In this document: positions 1 through 44,661 of the stretch, one piece after another
Position numbering within the stretch: the first letter of the stretch is position 1
Layout: each line of letters opens with the position of its first letter
Assembly (NCBI GenBank): GCA_029215795.1
Contig: JARDYH010000004.1
Location: 36,336,001-36,400,000, forward strand
Length of the DNA stretch: 64,000 nt
Direction of reading: 5' to 3'
Source of the DNA: Anniella stebbinsi
Taxonomy: Eukaryota > Chordata > Lepidosauria > Squamata > Anniellidae
Translations under genes and position numbers: made by a program
The notes under the pieces: generated by a model
Databases searched by the model: none
What the model was told of the DNA's origin: nothing
The model's input: only the letters and a program-made list of their open reading frames with translations

Positions 1-2584
1 GGGAGGCTCTTGAATGCTCTATGTACAGTTCTGTGCTCTAGAGAAATGGTAGATTCAATATGATCCTTCAGGCTGGAGCTTCTGACAGAACCAGCTTGGG
101 AGACATGAGAAGTTAAGTTCTGAATTCTTAGGTACAATGGCAGAGAGCAATTGGGAGGAATCATCAGGTGGATAGAACTGGCTCACTTTTCTTGAAGGGG
201 AGAGAATGCCCATCCCTATGGAAGTGTAACTGTGTCCTTTTGTGTGTGCTTTTAGAGAAGAGAAATGAAAATGAGTGTAACCTAGAGGACCCAGAGTGGG
301 ATGCATATGGACCAGAGTGGTGGTGGTGGGGAAGCACACAATCAAACCATCGGATACATAGGAAAATTCCTCCAACTTTTACCCATCCTTTTATTTTGGG
401 AGCATAGCATGTTTTCAGATCTCTGGGATTTTGTGACAAAGGCCAGAAAGTACAGAAGCTTGAGCTTCTCTCCAACTGGGAGCACGATTTTTCCAAGGGA
501 TGTCTGGGACTCACAATTGTTATAACATTATAAATTCTACGCAAAGTGTTACTCTTCAGTAGGCGAAGCAGTAAAATGTGACTGTATTAGAAATGCGGCT
601 ATACAAAAATGGCTGTCCCATCCCACCCGCTCTCAGTGCTGCGTGTTCAGTCAGATCTCGCTTCAGTAACCAAGATACTGATATTTTTGTTTGTTTGCTG
701 ATCGCTACTATTTTTAACTCCTCTAACTCAACACAACTACAGCTGGTTTCTTCTTCTGACTTTTACTTTAGCATCAATATGGTTTTCTCACAGAGGAATC
801 AAACGGGACCCATCCAAACTCCCAAAGCCCCAAAGAGGCCCAGTTACAAAGCACTCCACCCTTTTATCTGTGAGCAGAAGAGATTAGATTTGGACCCACT
901 GAATTTACAATTAAATGTGTCCTCTGCCATTTTTATTCTTTGCAAAGTCACTCGCAGGGCATAGCCTCCTTCCTCATATAATTTGATTTCTTATTAAGCA
1001 ATCTTTCAAAAGGGATTTTAAAAATAAATAAAAATCTCGCCTTATTGAACTATAAATAGTGATTTGTCTAGAAGACCTATGTGACTGAGTGGCTCCTACC
1101 TTGGCAGGGCTTCCAGCAGCGTAAAACCCTTAATTCAAAGAATTGTATAAAGACTGCTGCTCATGAAACTTGAGCCTGAAGGGCTGCTGGAGGGAGGCTT
1201 CCTCTCAGCTGAAATGCATGTTGGGGGAGCAACGGGTGTAGAAAAGGAGCAGGATCACTGCAGCTAGCTCCAACTCAACATGTATCTCCCCACTTGCAAA
1301 TTTCCCCTCCTGCCAGTAGGAAGGCAAATTGGGGACAAGTGTTTCGTTCCCCCCACTACTGGCTGTACAGTCCTGATGTGGGACAAACATAGACTCTTTA
1401 TGAGTGGCTGGGAACCAGTAGTGAATGCACGTAGATTGGGTTGGGGCTTGTAACCAGAATTCCCCAATGGTCAGTCATTGAGCCTGTTCAAACAACACAC
1501 TAAGCCATGATTAGACTGCTAACCTTTCACAGCAAATAGTTATTGGTGTGTTTAAATCATGGTTATGTAACCATCATGGTTAGGAATGGTTCACATGACA
1601 CTCTAAGCCATAATATTTAGCTGAAAATTGTATGCAATGCTTCTCTAGTTTAAAGCGTTTGGCTTCTTGAGCACTCTTATAATTACAAAGTATGGACATC
1701 CTATTCATCGTAAAATCACGATAATTTGTATAAAAATCAAGACAACTTGCCCAGTCATGAAATTTTGTATAGTTTTCTATTGAAAATGGTTACCTGGTGA
1801 CAGAGTACAATTTGAGTTGAGACAATTCTGATGAAAAATGGCTGAGGAATAGCCATTTAAACCATTGCATTGTTAAACAGGTATCCATGTTTGCAGTTGT
1901 TTTAGTTTTCCACTAAGGGAGATCTTACATTTCTCCTTTTGACATGTCAAAAATGCAAGGTACAATTTTGCTGGTTTGGAGAAAAACTGAGGTTTCAAAG
2001 TTGCAGTTTTAATCAGTCATTTAATGAAGGGCACATTTTCCAAGACAAGTCAATTTGTCAGATGGAAACTTCACTAGCAGAGCCTGCTTCCCAAAAGAAA
2101 AATACCATTGCCAAAGACAATGGGCTGCAGCAATAGAAGACAGTAGATGGGGGGAAGAAGATGCTGTATTTATGAAGTACTCTGCATGTGTGCATAACAT
2201 GCTGCTACACGTGTGTGTATGTATGAGGAAGGGAGAAGCTGCCATGAATTCAGATGATTTGTAATCTCTGGTTTAACTCTCTTGTTCTAGTGCTTTTCTC
2301 TGTAGTCTACATAACAGGGTTGTCATAAGCTCTTCTATCTCAGTTTTACCTCCACTACTCTTTGGGGGCAAGATAGGAATAACAACAATAGACTATGCTG
2401 TATGCCTAGTACAGTTTTTGCACTAGTGGACATTAATAATATAAAACAGGGATAATAGGATATATTAATAAAAAGGGCCTACCTTACAGGTCAATGTAAA
2501 GATTACTGAGATATGTGAAGTGGGAGCTGATGGGACTCACTGCCACAGACCAGCTCCACTCTGACAGCAGTGGATCATAGGACA
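1..2584. other. Intergenic stretch without a recognisable gene
   Basis: No exon of a known gene was recognised on either strand. The open frames of 60-128 codons here have no family signature and overlap each other on both strands. Around 1490-1640 lies an AT-rich stretch with the inverted words CATGGTT/AACCATG, resembling a decayed palindromic repeat. Around 2310-2530 the text (GGGTTGTCATAAG, GGGATAATAG, CCTACCTTACAGG) resembles a worn MIR-type SINE. In human the neighbour beyond MAP1LC3A is PIGU on the opposite strand, but no PIGU exon was seen. Confidence 0.6.
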
Positions 2585-3007
2585 GCTAGGGTGACCAACT
2601 GTCAGGATTTTCCCGGATTTGTCCTGCTTTTTATTCTATCCTGCATGTCGGGGGATTTTCTGTAATTTTCTATAATGTCTGGGAAAGACACGCTTTCCCC
2701 TTTAAGGCCGCCATTGACATGGTGGGAGGGAATGACGTGTTTTCTGGAGGTGGGTCATTTCCCTCCCACTGCTCCAATCAGAGCCTTAAAGGGGAAAGTG
2801 TGTCATTTTCCCGGACATTATAGAAAAGGCCCTGATTGAACCAGTGGAGGGCGGGAATGACACTCTTTCCCCTCCTTTGCTCCAATTGGGGCCTTTAAGG
2901 TGGTGGCAGTGAATGACATGCTTTCCAGAGGCCTTGGAAAGATGCTTCCCCCCCCCCCCCATACTGGGTGTCCTCTTTTTTGGTTTCCCAAATAGGGTCA
3001 CCCTAGC
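2585..3007. mobile_element. Palindromic MITE-like element, TIR TAGGGTGACC
   Basis: The stretch begins GCTAGGGTGACC and ends with the exact reverse complement GGTCACCCTAGC. Inside, a GC-richer block repeats the words GCTCCAAT and GGGCCTTTAAGG or AGCCTTAAAGGGG about three times, alternating with GAATGACRTG. No clean 8-bp target duplication was found outside the termini, so the copy may be old or the ends slightly different. The terminal word resembles that of the element at 29654-29973 (TAGGATGACC). A C13 run lies near 2948-2960. The open frames over it are shadows. Confidence 0.6.
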
Positions 3008-3594
3008 TATGAGTATACCAGGAAGTGATGGCATCTTGGAATACCATCTACTTGCGAACCACCCCAATGAGCTACGGTTACAAGGGTGGGGGCAGAAGCT
3101 GGAAAAAAGCCCAACAAGGCAGAATTGTGGGGATGAGGCAGTAAGATGAGAAGGGGAGGCAGAGAGAAGGAAGACAGGCAGAAGGAAGGGTGTAGAGAGG
3201 AGGACAGAGGGTAGGATAGAGACACACCTTGCAGTCAGAAGTGGAAAGGGCAGATTGGGAGAGGGCAGGAGGATGGGCAAATGAAAGTGCTCTTCTGTTC
3301 TTACCTGATGTAGAGGATGTTAATGAAGGCTATGGAGGAGGGTGGGTTCAATGTACCCCTACCTGGAGAGGCTCAGGAGTGCTTCCAACAACTCAAATGT
3401 GCAGCATAAATGCTAAATATAGAGTCACAATGAAGTTAAATTTTGCTGTTCCTGGTAAATTGAGAAAGTTAATGCTTGGTCACAATTTCATCTTCACACA
3501 TTCTTTTGGTCTTGAAGCCTTAATCGACTTTCTATGCATGTTGGGGAATAATAGTTCTCAGGACACTGTTGGGACGGCGGCTGTAAAATGTACG

Positions 3595-3845
3595 CTGACC
3601 CTCGCACGTAATGGCAACCATGAGAATGGGTTGACGTTGAATTGTGGGTTGTTGCATGCAAACCCTGCACCATGTTAACAATGAACACTCCAGAGTTCAC
3701 AGCCCAACAATAAAACATGGGCTCTTTTCTTGGGTTGTTCATGGTTAACCCATAGTTAGACCATAGTGCAGGGTTAGTATGTAACAACCCACAATTCAAC
3801 AATAATCCATACTCAGGGTTGTTATGTGTGAACTAGGTCATAGAC
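3595..3845. repeat. Dispersed repeat with TGGGTTGTT / AACAACCCA words
   Basis: The stretch alternates GGGTTGTT and AACAACCC in both orientations and ends in GTGTGAACTAGGTCAT. The same vocabulary recurs at 48190-48600, 53570-53850 and 58860-59310, so this is a dispersed, partly palindromic family, probably a degenerate MITE. No coding potential. Confidence 0.45.
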
Positions 3846-4061
3846 TTGGGCCAGACAATCAACAGAGGAAAATAAGCCACTGTGATTTCCCCCCACCCCG
3901 TTCTGCACCTGATATTTCCGTAATTATCCTTGCAGCAACATGGATTGACCTGTTGTCCAAACTGAGCAATGTGTGCAGCAGAGGTGGCTTCCAAACCATC
4001 CTATATCTCCTGCATCGAGCCATGGTTTGCAGGATGGTTTAGAAGCCACCTTCACTGTGCA

Positions 4062-4335
4062 TCTCACTGAGTTCGGACGACATGACAACCTGTGGCACTG
4101 TGAGGGAAATGGGTGTGCGAGCAGCACATGCGGGATGGAGAAAAGAAGCCACTATAGCATTCCCCCCCCCCCCCCCCGATTGTCTGAACCCAGCCATAGT
4201 GTCCTGTTTTGGACAGCATGTGGAAATCCTGATCGGCTTGATCAGGAGCTGAATATTCAAAAGGTGTGCAAAACACACCCAGCATGCACCATAGCAAATC
4301 CTGGGTTAATTTACCCACGATTTGCCGCTGCTACT
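4062..4335. repeat. Decayed MITE of the TTCGGACGACA family with a C-run
   Basis: It starts GAGTTCGGACGACATGACAACC and has an inverted counterpart TTGTCTGAACCCAGCCA near 4179-4196. A run of about 17 C lies at 4161-4177. The same terminal words bound the cleaner copy at 7526-7752. Confidence 0.4.
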
Positions 4336-4440
4336 TGTGAACAGCCCAGTATAACACAATACCAGTTACTGGAGGTAATAGCCAGAGAGGGCTATTGTAT
4401 TCATGCCTCTGCTTATTTATTGGCTTCCTGGAGGCTCAAC

Positions 4441-4745
4441 TGTGCTTCACACAGCACATAATTAAACTATGGAATTCACTACCACATGTGTTTACAAATT
4501 TGGACAGCTTTAAATGGGGATTAGACAAATTCATGGGGGATAAAGCTATCAATGGATACTAGTCATTATGGCTACATATTACCTCTTGTATCAGAGATAG
4601 TATTTCTCTGTATACCAGTTGCTGGGGAACATGGGTGGGAGGGTGCTGTTGCACTTATGTTCTGCTTGTGGGCTTCTCATAGGCATCTGTTTGGCCTCTG
4701 TGCAAATAGAATGCTGGGTTAGATAGGCAGGGCTATTATGTCTAG
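4441..4745 (+). repeat. CR1-like LINE 3' fragment
   Basis: The text reads like the 3' part of amniote CR1 elements: AATTAAACTATGGAATTC, then GGGGATTAGACAAATTCATG, AAAGCTATCAATGGATACTAG, CAGTTGCTGGGGAACA, and finally ATGCTGGGTTAGATAGG. The reverse complement of the same 3' text occurs at 15978-16200, 18779-18965, 43088-43300 and 47780-47975. 5' truncated and non-coding. Confidence 0.7.
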
Positions 4746-4802
4746 AGATATTTAGATTGTAAGCCCCTTGAGATAGGAACCTTTCAAAATTGTTCTTTAG
4801 GG

Positions 4803-4912
4803 ACGGGCAACTTGTGACCCTCAAGATGTTTTGGCCTACAATTCCCATCAGCCAGCATAGCTAATGGTGAGCAGTGATGGGAGTTGTCCACCAAAACATC
4901 TGACCTAGATGA
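4803..4912. repeat. Short palindromic repeat (CTCCAGATGT/ACATCTGGAG family)
   Basis: Left half CCTCAAGATGTTTTGGCCTA with ACAATTCCCATCA, right half TGATGGGAGTTGT with AAAACATCTGACC. It is a worn member of the roughly 110-130-bp fold-back family found about 15 times in the window. Confidence 0.6.
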
Positions 4913-4924
4913 TGCTAGCAAGGT

Positions 4925-6964
4925 AAATAATAGGAGTGCTCAGCATGTGATGTGATACAACACTGTTATGCTATGAGTTTCCCTATTGCCACAAGTGGTA
5001 GCTAATGAAGTGGAACTAGGATGGGAAAATTTGCAGCATGCTGTCACATCATATAAAGTATATCTAGATGTTACAGGGGGCGGGGGAGAGATTTTTGATG
5101 GCAGCCCTGCGTTGGCCATTGTCTCTGGTTCTGTTCAGTAGTGAAGGTGTAAATTTGAGCTTATTGTAAGGGATTGTCCATGGCACTGAAGTCCAACTGA
5201 ATATAATGGATGCTCTTTTTTTGAGAACAAATCCCCAATGCCTCCCTCATTTATCAAATCATGAATTGAGCTTCAGCATTACCTGATGGTGCTGGGTTTG
5301 CAAAATGGTCACCTCATTTGAAGTCTCACGTCTTTGTTGCAACGCAAGAGAAATTGGTATGTTGACAGCAACATTATCCTGGTTGAGAGAATACAATTCA
5401 TTTCCCTCTCAAAAGAGCCATTCTTTCACTCGTGGAGTGTTCACTGCTTTTTGTTCTCTTTGTAAGCTGGAAAACGTTGTGGGTTTTATTTTTGCATGCT
5501 GTGCACAGCACAAGCCCAGTTCATTGCATCAGGAGCATTCTGTTAATAACTGGAAGGTGGGCGGGGGGGGGGGGGGGGGAGAGAAAAATGACACTTAGGC
5601 TCAGTGGTGTTTGTGTGCTTTTACAGGACATAGAAATAATTGAAGCGGACTTTGAATGTGTGGGGTGTGGGTGGGTGTTGGTTAGTTGAGTGTCCCTACA
5701 CCATTGTTACTGAAGTGCTATAAACCTTTTAGCAAAATGTAATTAATGTAACATAATCTTTCCCCTGCCTTAGCTCAATTGTGTCCTGATTCTAGTATTT
5801 CCACCCTACCCCCCTCATTTTCATCCTTTGAAAATCCTAATCTGAGCTGGCATGCAGAAGCCTTGGAGCTGCAACATCCTGGCATTGAGTGGTTGCCATG
5901 GCATCAGCCATTTTATTTTCCATGTGACTGAAGGGCATCCGTGTGTAGGATTACAGTGGTTTCATCTGTCCTTTTCCAATGCAGATTGTCTAGCTGTGGT
6001 GGCCATTTTGGGATAGGGTAGAGATGCCAATCACTTGATCAGCTATTCTGAGAAAATGCAAAACAAAGACTGTCACCTCGCCCAAAAAGGAGAAAGGGGG
6101 TTAGCAAGAGATTTTAGCAAGTTGTGATCAATCAAACCCACAAGCTGGGATGAAAGCCCAGTACATAGAACAGGATCTTAGGACATGTTTTAGGCCCAGA
6201 TTCCCATTCAGTTTATGTGACTGGACCTGTTTAATATCAGCCTGGATCACAGCCAACACTCCCTTGCAAGGGAAGATGAACAGCAAATGAGAAGTTATCT
6301 TTCTTTCAGGGAAGCACATCTGGCATTGCTGCTTTTCTCCCAGAGGAACTTTCTCATGGGTGAGTTTCTAAGAAATCCTGAGCTTTCTCACAACATCATT
6401 TGGAAGCCAGGTCAAGGCAGGAGTAGAACCTAGATTACCTACAACCAAATTGAACACGCTATTCCAAATGGGTCCGACTCCATACATCGGTAGAGGAAGA
6501 GTGCAGCCTCTGATTTTGCTTCCATGTTATATCTAGTTTCTTCTAGCTGACAACCCTTTATCCGGGAGGTGGAAAGGTACATGAGGAATATTAATTTATT
6601 GGAATGATGTTTAAGAGGAAGTGACTGAGTTTCTCCCCCTTCAGAGAACAAAAGGTCAGCTTTTCCTTTTGCCATCCTGTGTGGTCTTGCTGGCATCTGT
6701 GCAGGATAATGAAAACCATTGTTATCTCTCTCTAGTGGTGTTTCTCCTTGCTCTTGTACAAAGGGAATAAGATGTTTAATGGCACAAGGCTGTTTGATTG
6801 CATTTTTTGTGTCAGTTTCTAGGCATCATGAAAGAATAGGGAGAGGCCAACAAGATTTCACCAATTCAAAATGGCCAGAGAAGACTGCTTTGCAGCAATG
6901 CTGTTCATGAACAGGTCATAGTTGTGGAATTGACTGCTACTAAAGTAGTTCCTGATCAAGTATA
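4925..6964. other. Intergenic stretch, no gene seen
   Basis: Nothing codes recognisably here. There is a G-run interrupted by one C at about 5560-5579, which produces spurious Gly-rich frames. No exon with splice sites and family similarity was found. Confidence 0.55.
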
Positions 6965-8642
6965 GTTTCTAATAGGGATGTGTATCGTATCGTTAAAATG
7001 TCCGATAACGATACGATATGGTCTTTACCGTACATACAATTAATGATAACGATACGATAGGCAATTCTACAATACTTATCAGAGACGATAGAAATCATCC
7101 GATAATTATTGGAATTTTATATTATCGGAAGGCTCTTTTTCATTTGGGGCTACATGGACGGAGCTAGAAAGTGGGGTGTGTTTGCTGAGACTGACAGATT
7201 CAGTGACCAATCGTGAAGCAAGGATTCTAGCAGGCTCCAATCACAATGTTGGAGGAGGTCTGAGTATAAAACCACCACCCTTGGGTTTTCCATCTTTGTT
7301 GAGAGTAGGAGTCGAAGGAGAAGGGTGAATTTTGGAGGAGGTCTATGCATTTTACTTATAGTTACTACTGATTTAGGTGGCGATTGTAGATTGTCCTAGT
7401 ATATTTTTCTTCTTGCATCTTTCTTTCTGTTCCCCTCTGTGTCTCAGGATCGTTCCTTGTGTGTGTGCTGCTTCTTGGTTTGATTGAGGGTTAGGTTAGC
7501 ATGATTGGGGAGTTCTGTGAGTGAGTGGCTGAATTCGGACGACACAATAAGCAACTGGGGGGGGGAAACAATCGTCACTTGTATTGATTATTGTGTCATC
7601 CGAATGCTGCCATAGTCAACTCAGCGCTGATCCTAATCCACACCACAGTTGATTATTTATTACCATGTTATGTGGGGAGTACCCCATAGATGAACAACTG
7701 TAAAGTTTATTATTACCCCATGATTGACTATTGTGTTGTCTGAATTCAGCCAGTGTGTTGTTGTTCCCTTCCCTGTTTTCATGTTATAAAAGAAATACCA
7801 AAAAAATACCCAAAAAAAATAATTCTCTCTTTCTCTCTGTATGTTTGCTTGATTGCTTGTGAGTGTGCTGGTGTGTCCTGTAGCCTGCTACACAGGAACA
7901 CTACACATACACAATCTATGGCCAAAGCAGCACACAAATTCAAAAAGTGTGGGCAAAGCATACATTTTTATTTGCCATAATGAAACGCGGCTCTAAGGTG
8001 TGCCTTGGGCGAGGTGGCTCTGCCTCTGCATCAAGGAAAGATGCTGTTGCTGCTGGGGGCAGTTCTGGGGTGGCTGTCTCTCCCCCCGTTAAAATTAACT
8101 TTAAGGACTAGCTCTTTAAAAATGAGGATTTCTAAGCAGCAGCATGGAGTGAATTACCACCAGAAAAAACAGTGCATGTGTTGTTGAGAGCTTACTTCTG
8201 AGTAACAGCTGCAGCTGTGCGTCTGAAATTGGACACAGATGAGTCCCCTCAAGACCATCTGTGAGATGCCCATGAGGATGATGTCTCTTGAAAAAGGACC
8301 ACTTATGCCACCGGAAACAGTGGATTTTGACAACTTACTTCCAAGTAACACTTGCACCGATTGTTCTGTAATTTGGCACACATGACTAGCAACACTCAGT
8401 CTGCACTGTGACCAGGTTTCGAACCTGTAACTTGGAAAATTCAGAAGTTTTAGGCCTTTCTGATTCTAAAATCAACTCTATAGGGCAAAATGTAGAAACG
8501 ATATAATATCGGATTTCTGATAATTATTGGAAATACAATACGATATGGCTAATCTACGATAATATCGGAGACGATAATTTTTTGGGTCTGAAATTCCGAT
8601 AACGATACAATATTTTTGGGCATGCACATCCCTAGTTTCTAA
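6965..8642. mobile_element. Non-autonomous hAT-type transposon with 8-bp target duplication
   Basis: The element proper is 6973-8634. Its left end is TAGGGATGTGTATCG and its right end is TGCACATCCCTA, which reverse-complements to TAGGGATGTGCA. It is flanked by perfect 8-bp direct repeats GTTTCTAA at 6965-6972 and 8635-8642, the target-site length typical of the hAT superfamily. Both subterminal zones are crowded with GATA/TATC words such as CGATAACGATACGATA (about 7000-7130 and 8495-8615). Near the right end a unit of about 143 bp occurs twice, with CTTACTTCTGAGTAAC at 8191 and CTTACTTCCAAGTAAC at 8334, each followed by a TGAAATTGGACACA-like word. No transposase frame is present, so movement would have needed a transposase supplied in trans. 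It also carries a nested MITE at 7526-7752. Confidence 0.85.
7526..7752. mobile_element. MITE nested in the hAT element
   Basis: Left terminus TGGCTGAATTCGGACGACAC, right terminus GTGTTGTCTGAATTCAGCCA, near-perfect inverted copies. It lies inside the hAT element of 6973-8634 and therefore inserted later, or was captured. The interior has short complementary words such as TTGATTATTGTGT. Related ends occur at 4062-4196 and 48290-48400. Confidence 0.7.
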
Positions 8643-9049
8643 TCTGTGCAAAACATTAAAAGAAAGTCAGACTTCAATTCCACTTCCCTCTAAAGCTTTC
8701 AATGTAGTGTTCTCTTGAAGCTGTTTTGTAAGAATTAGTAATAAATTGCCTGCTAATAGACCAATTAAAAATCCATGGTTTTCCATGTGGATTTCTATTT
8801 CTAGAGTGCTAGAAACAGCTCTATCCAGGTCAATAGTTATTTTCTACTTTTCACTACTCATTGGCCATGTGTTTCCATTACCATTTCTTTGCATTAAGAT
8901 ATTTTAATGCAAATTAGGATGCTGGAGCATGGGGCGTGACTGCGTGTGTGCAACTTTCACATAGTTGTTTCTCATCGGCAGTGTTACAAAAATAGGTTTC
9001 ATTTACTATACTCCTAGCCAGACTAACAACTCTACTAGCAGCGTTACAT

Positions 9050-9096
9050 TACATATATATGTGTATGTGTGCGTGCATGCGCATGCGCATGCACGC
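9050..9096. repeat. 47-bp perfect alternating purine-pyrimidine tract
   Basis: From 9050 to 9096 every step alternates pyrimidine and purine. It passes from TACATATATAT through GTGTATGTGTGCGTGC to a GCATGC/GCGC-rich end. Such tracts favour Z-DNA under negative supercoiling. This is a sequence property, not evidence of function. Confidence 0.85.
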
Positions 9097-9299
9097 TGTA
9101 TACTCAGTCAGCATTAGTGATGCACAAGGTTCTTCTGCTCAGCAAAAAAAAAAGGAATGAAAGTACAGAACCCAATACATAAGACCATGCAGCACCTCCA
9201 TGCGTTTATGTTAGACAGCAGAAACTTAGCAGAGATAGGGATAGGGCAGAGATGACCTTGAGAATGGAGATTGCACAGGGTATTAACCTTTTAAGGCAG

Positions 9300-9425
9300 C
9301 CTGCCCCCAACCTGGTGCCCTCCAGACATTTTCAACTACAATTTCATCATTCTTAATCACTGATCATGTTGACTGGGGCCAATGGAAGTTATAGTTCAAA
9401 ACATTTAGAGGGCCCAGGAGGTGGG
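9300..9425. repeat. Short palindromic repeat (CTCCAGATGT family)
   Basis: CCAACCTGGTGCCCTCCAGA on the left and AACATTTAGAGGGCCCAGGAGG on the right, with ACTACAATTTCATCAT and its partner AAGTTATAGTT between. A worn copy. Confidence 0.6.
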
Positions 9426-10110
9426 GGGAGTCTCCTTTAAGGATTCCACCCTTAAAGGTGGCCTAATATTCTAAAATAAATACATAAAATAAAAAGCCCT
9501 ATTGAGGCCTAAGCCATCTGCACATGGCAAAGTGCAAAGGGCAAATAATTTTAAGAATTTGCTTAAGGCCAGTTCACATACCCACTCTGGAAAGAAGGTA
9601 TCATTGTCCTGGTTTGGAGCAGAAGATTGATTTACACACTACTAATGGCCAACCCTTGAATCAGTCATGAAGCCATCACTTCCTTCTCAAGAGTATGGCT
9701 ATGCAGATTACTGATTGGCTAACAATTGGATGAGTCACAAAGTCATCACTACAGCAATTTTAAAAGTGTAATTATTTTTTTAAAACTACTGTATAAATGT
9801 TTTGAGTAGTAACACACAAAGTATTGGGAAAACACCACCCCAAAGTGAACAGCTCATCTGAAGCACAGATGGAGGGGGGCAACAGAAAAGCCAGCACCTG
9901 TTTGCAGGTATATCTGTATGCAGCCAGTGTCAGCTCAAGAATAAAATAGTTTTCCTAACCCTACTTTAGGTAGTATAAGTACAATGGTAGCAAAACCTGG
10001 CATAAGATTGCAACTTTCAAGAACATCACCTGGACATCAGAGACACAGATTATCAAGATATTGGGAGTATGGGATCTACTGCTCATACAACAGGACACAA
10101 TTTTAACTTA
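9426..10110. other. Intergenic sequence just past the MAP1LC3A 3' end
   Basis: No gene or clear repeat boundary was seen. A minus-strand AATAAA at 10113-10118 (TTTATT on the plus strand) is the nearest plausible polyadenylation signal for MAP1LC3A, so this stretch is probably beyond the transcript. Confidence 0.4.
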
Positions 10111-10112
10111 TT

Positions 10113-11110
10113 TTTATTTATATAGATATTTGTATAGATTTGACTGGGTGGATTTTTTCTTGTCATACACACTTTTTTGGTATCATAAATTTTAAAAAAG
10201 AAAAAAGTAGCAATATAAATCAGTACATTCCTTGAGTGAATGGTCTGTTTGTCACGATGGGACTAAAATAGAAAAGGGAAAAAAAAATCCATGCATGCAA
10301 GAAAAGAAGAGAGGCTGGCTTTAAAAAACAAAAAACAACCTAAAAAGGCAAGTACAAATTTTGACAGAGCAGCAGCACAGGGTACAACACATCTGTGAAA
10401 ATTAAGCTAATTCCATTCTCACTTCTACTACATCTTAAAGTGCAAAGAAGCTTGGGTTTGTTTTTTTTAAACCTACATAATACAAGCAAATTATATTCCC
10501 CCATCGTGCTTAAAAAATAATAAAATAAATCTAAAAGATATACATTATACACAGTCTTGTAGAAGATGCCTACATCTACTCTGTAGCACCAAGAATTGAT
10601 ATGCAAGTAATTAAAATCAATTGAAAATGCAAGAGCAATGATAGTTATTTACTTTTCATTTGTTTTTGTCTTCAGACTTCCTGTCCTTTAAACAGAAATT
10701 CAGTGGACAAGCCTGTCCTTGCCCCAACAGGCGAGGGAACAGTTTCTTTTCTTCCTCTGCCTGCCACAAGCTCCATCCATTTGGCATTGGACAAAGAAAA
10801 AGAACATAATGACAACAGAGAGCGAGAGAGAGCACAGAAGGTGGGAGGGAGCAAAGAGTGCTGCGCATAAGGGGCAGAGACAACGGCAAGGAAAACGTAG
10901 AGATTCATGGGACACGCGCGCACACGCACACACACACACTGAACTATCTTGGTCTGTTGCACTGCGAAATTGGGAGGAGCACAGGTTGCTTCCGAACTGC
11001 TCCTGAGCCACAAGCCTTTCTCTGCACCGGTTTGCCAAGGTGGGGAGAGTCGGGGAGGCAGGGATGTTAATGCAACAGTTTGGAGTCAGTCCTCTGGTGG
11101 GGATAAATGC
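10113..11110 (-). other. MAP1LC3A: Putative MAP1LC3A 3' UTR
   Basis: The stop codon is at 11111-11113 and the first AATAAA found downstream on the minus strand is at 10113-10118, which implies a 3' UTR of about 1 kb. This end is inferred; a shorter UTR using a variant signal is possible. It holds an alternating CA/CG tract at 10912-10939. The plus- and minus-strand open frames here are not conserved proteins. Confidence 0.4.
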
Positions 11111-44275
<33,165 letters not shown>

Positions 44276-44661
44276 CTTGGCCAGGGGTCGGCAATAGCCA
44301 AGAGCGCCGCGACTCAGCACGAACTAGATCCTCCCTGGACCTCAAAAACCGCGATTGGAATGGGGAGGAGTGGTCCTCAGGAGCGCAGAAGATAGTGCCT
44401 GAGAGGGCCTAGTGGGGCGATAGGGCAGCAGGTGCCTGCGGGCAATGAATGCCAACCAACCGGTCGTCGCTTCTGCTTCCTTCTTCGCCGCTGCTGCCGT
44501 CGCCGCCTGCCCCCGGTTAGAACGATTCCCGAAGCTGGCAAAGTCGCGGTGACTTCATCGGCAGCCTCCTTAAAGGGGAGGCGCATGGTCCCCGCCCCTT
44601 CTGCAGTGCGGCCTCCTTGCCAGGGGCGCAGCACCACCGCCAGGCCGGGGCTGCCCTTGGA

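Noticed and set aside
2786..3280. 164-codon minus-strand frame
   Set aside because: It overlaps the MITE at 2585-3007 and purine-rich simple sequence. The peptide is low-complexity Leu/Pro/Ser.
1..10110. Possible PIGU exons, expected from human synteny
   Set aside because: No frame resembling the hydrophobic PIGU protein was recognised on the plus strand. It may lie outside the window.
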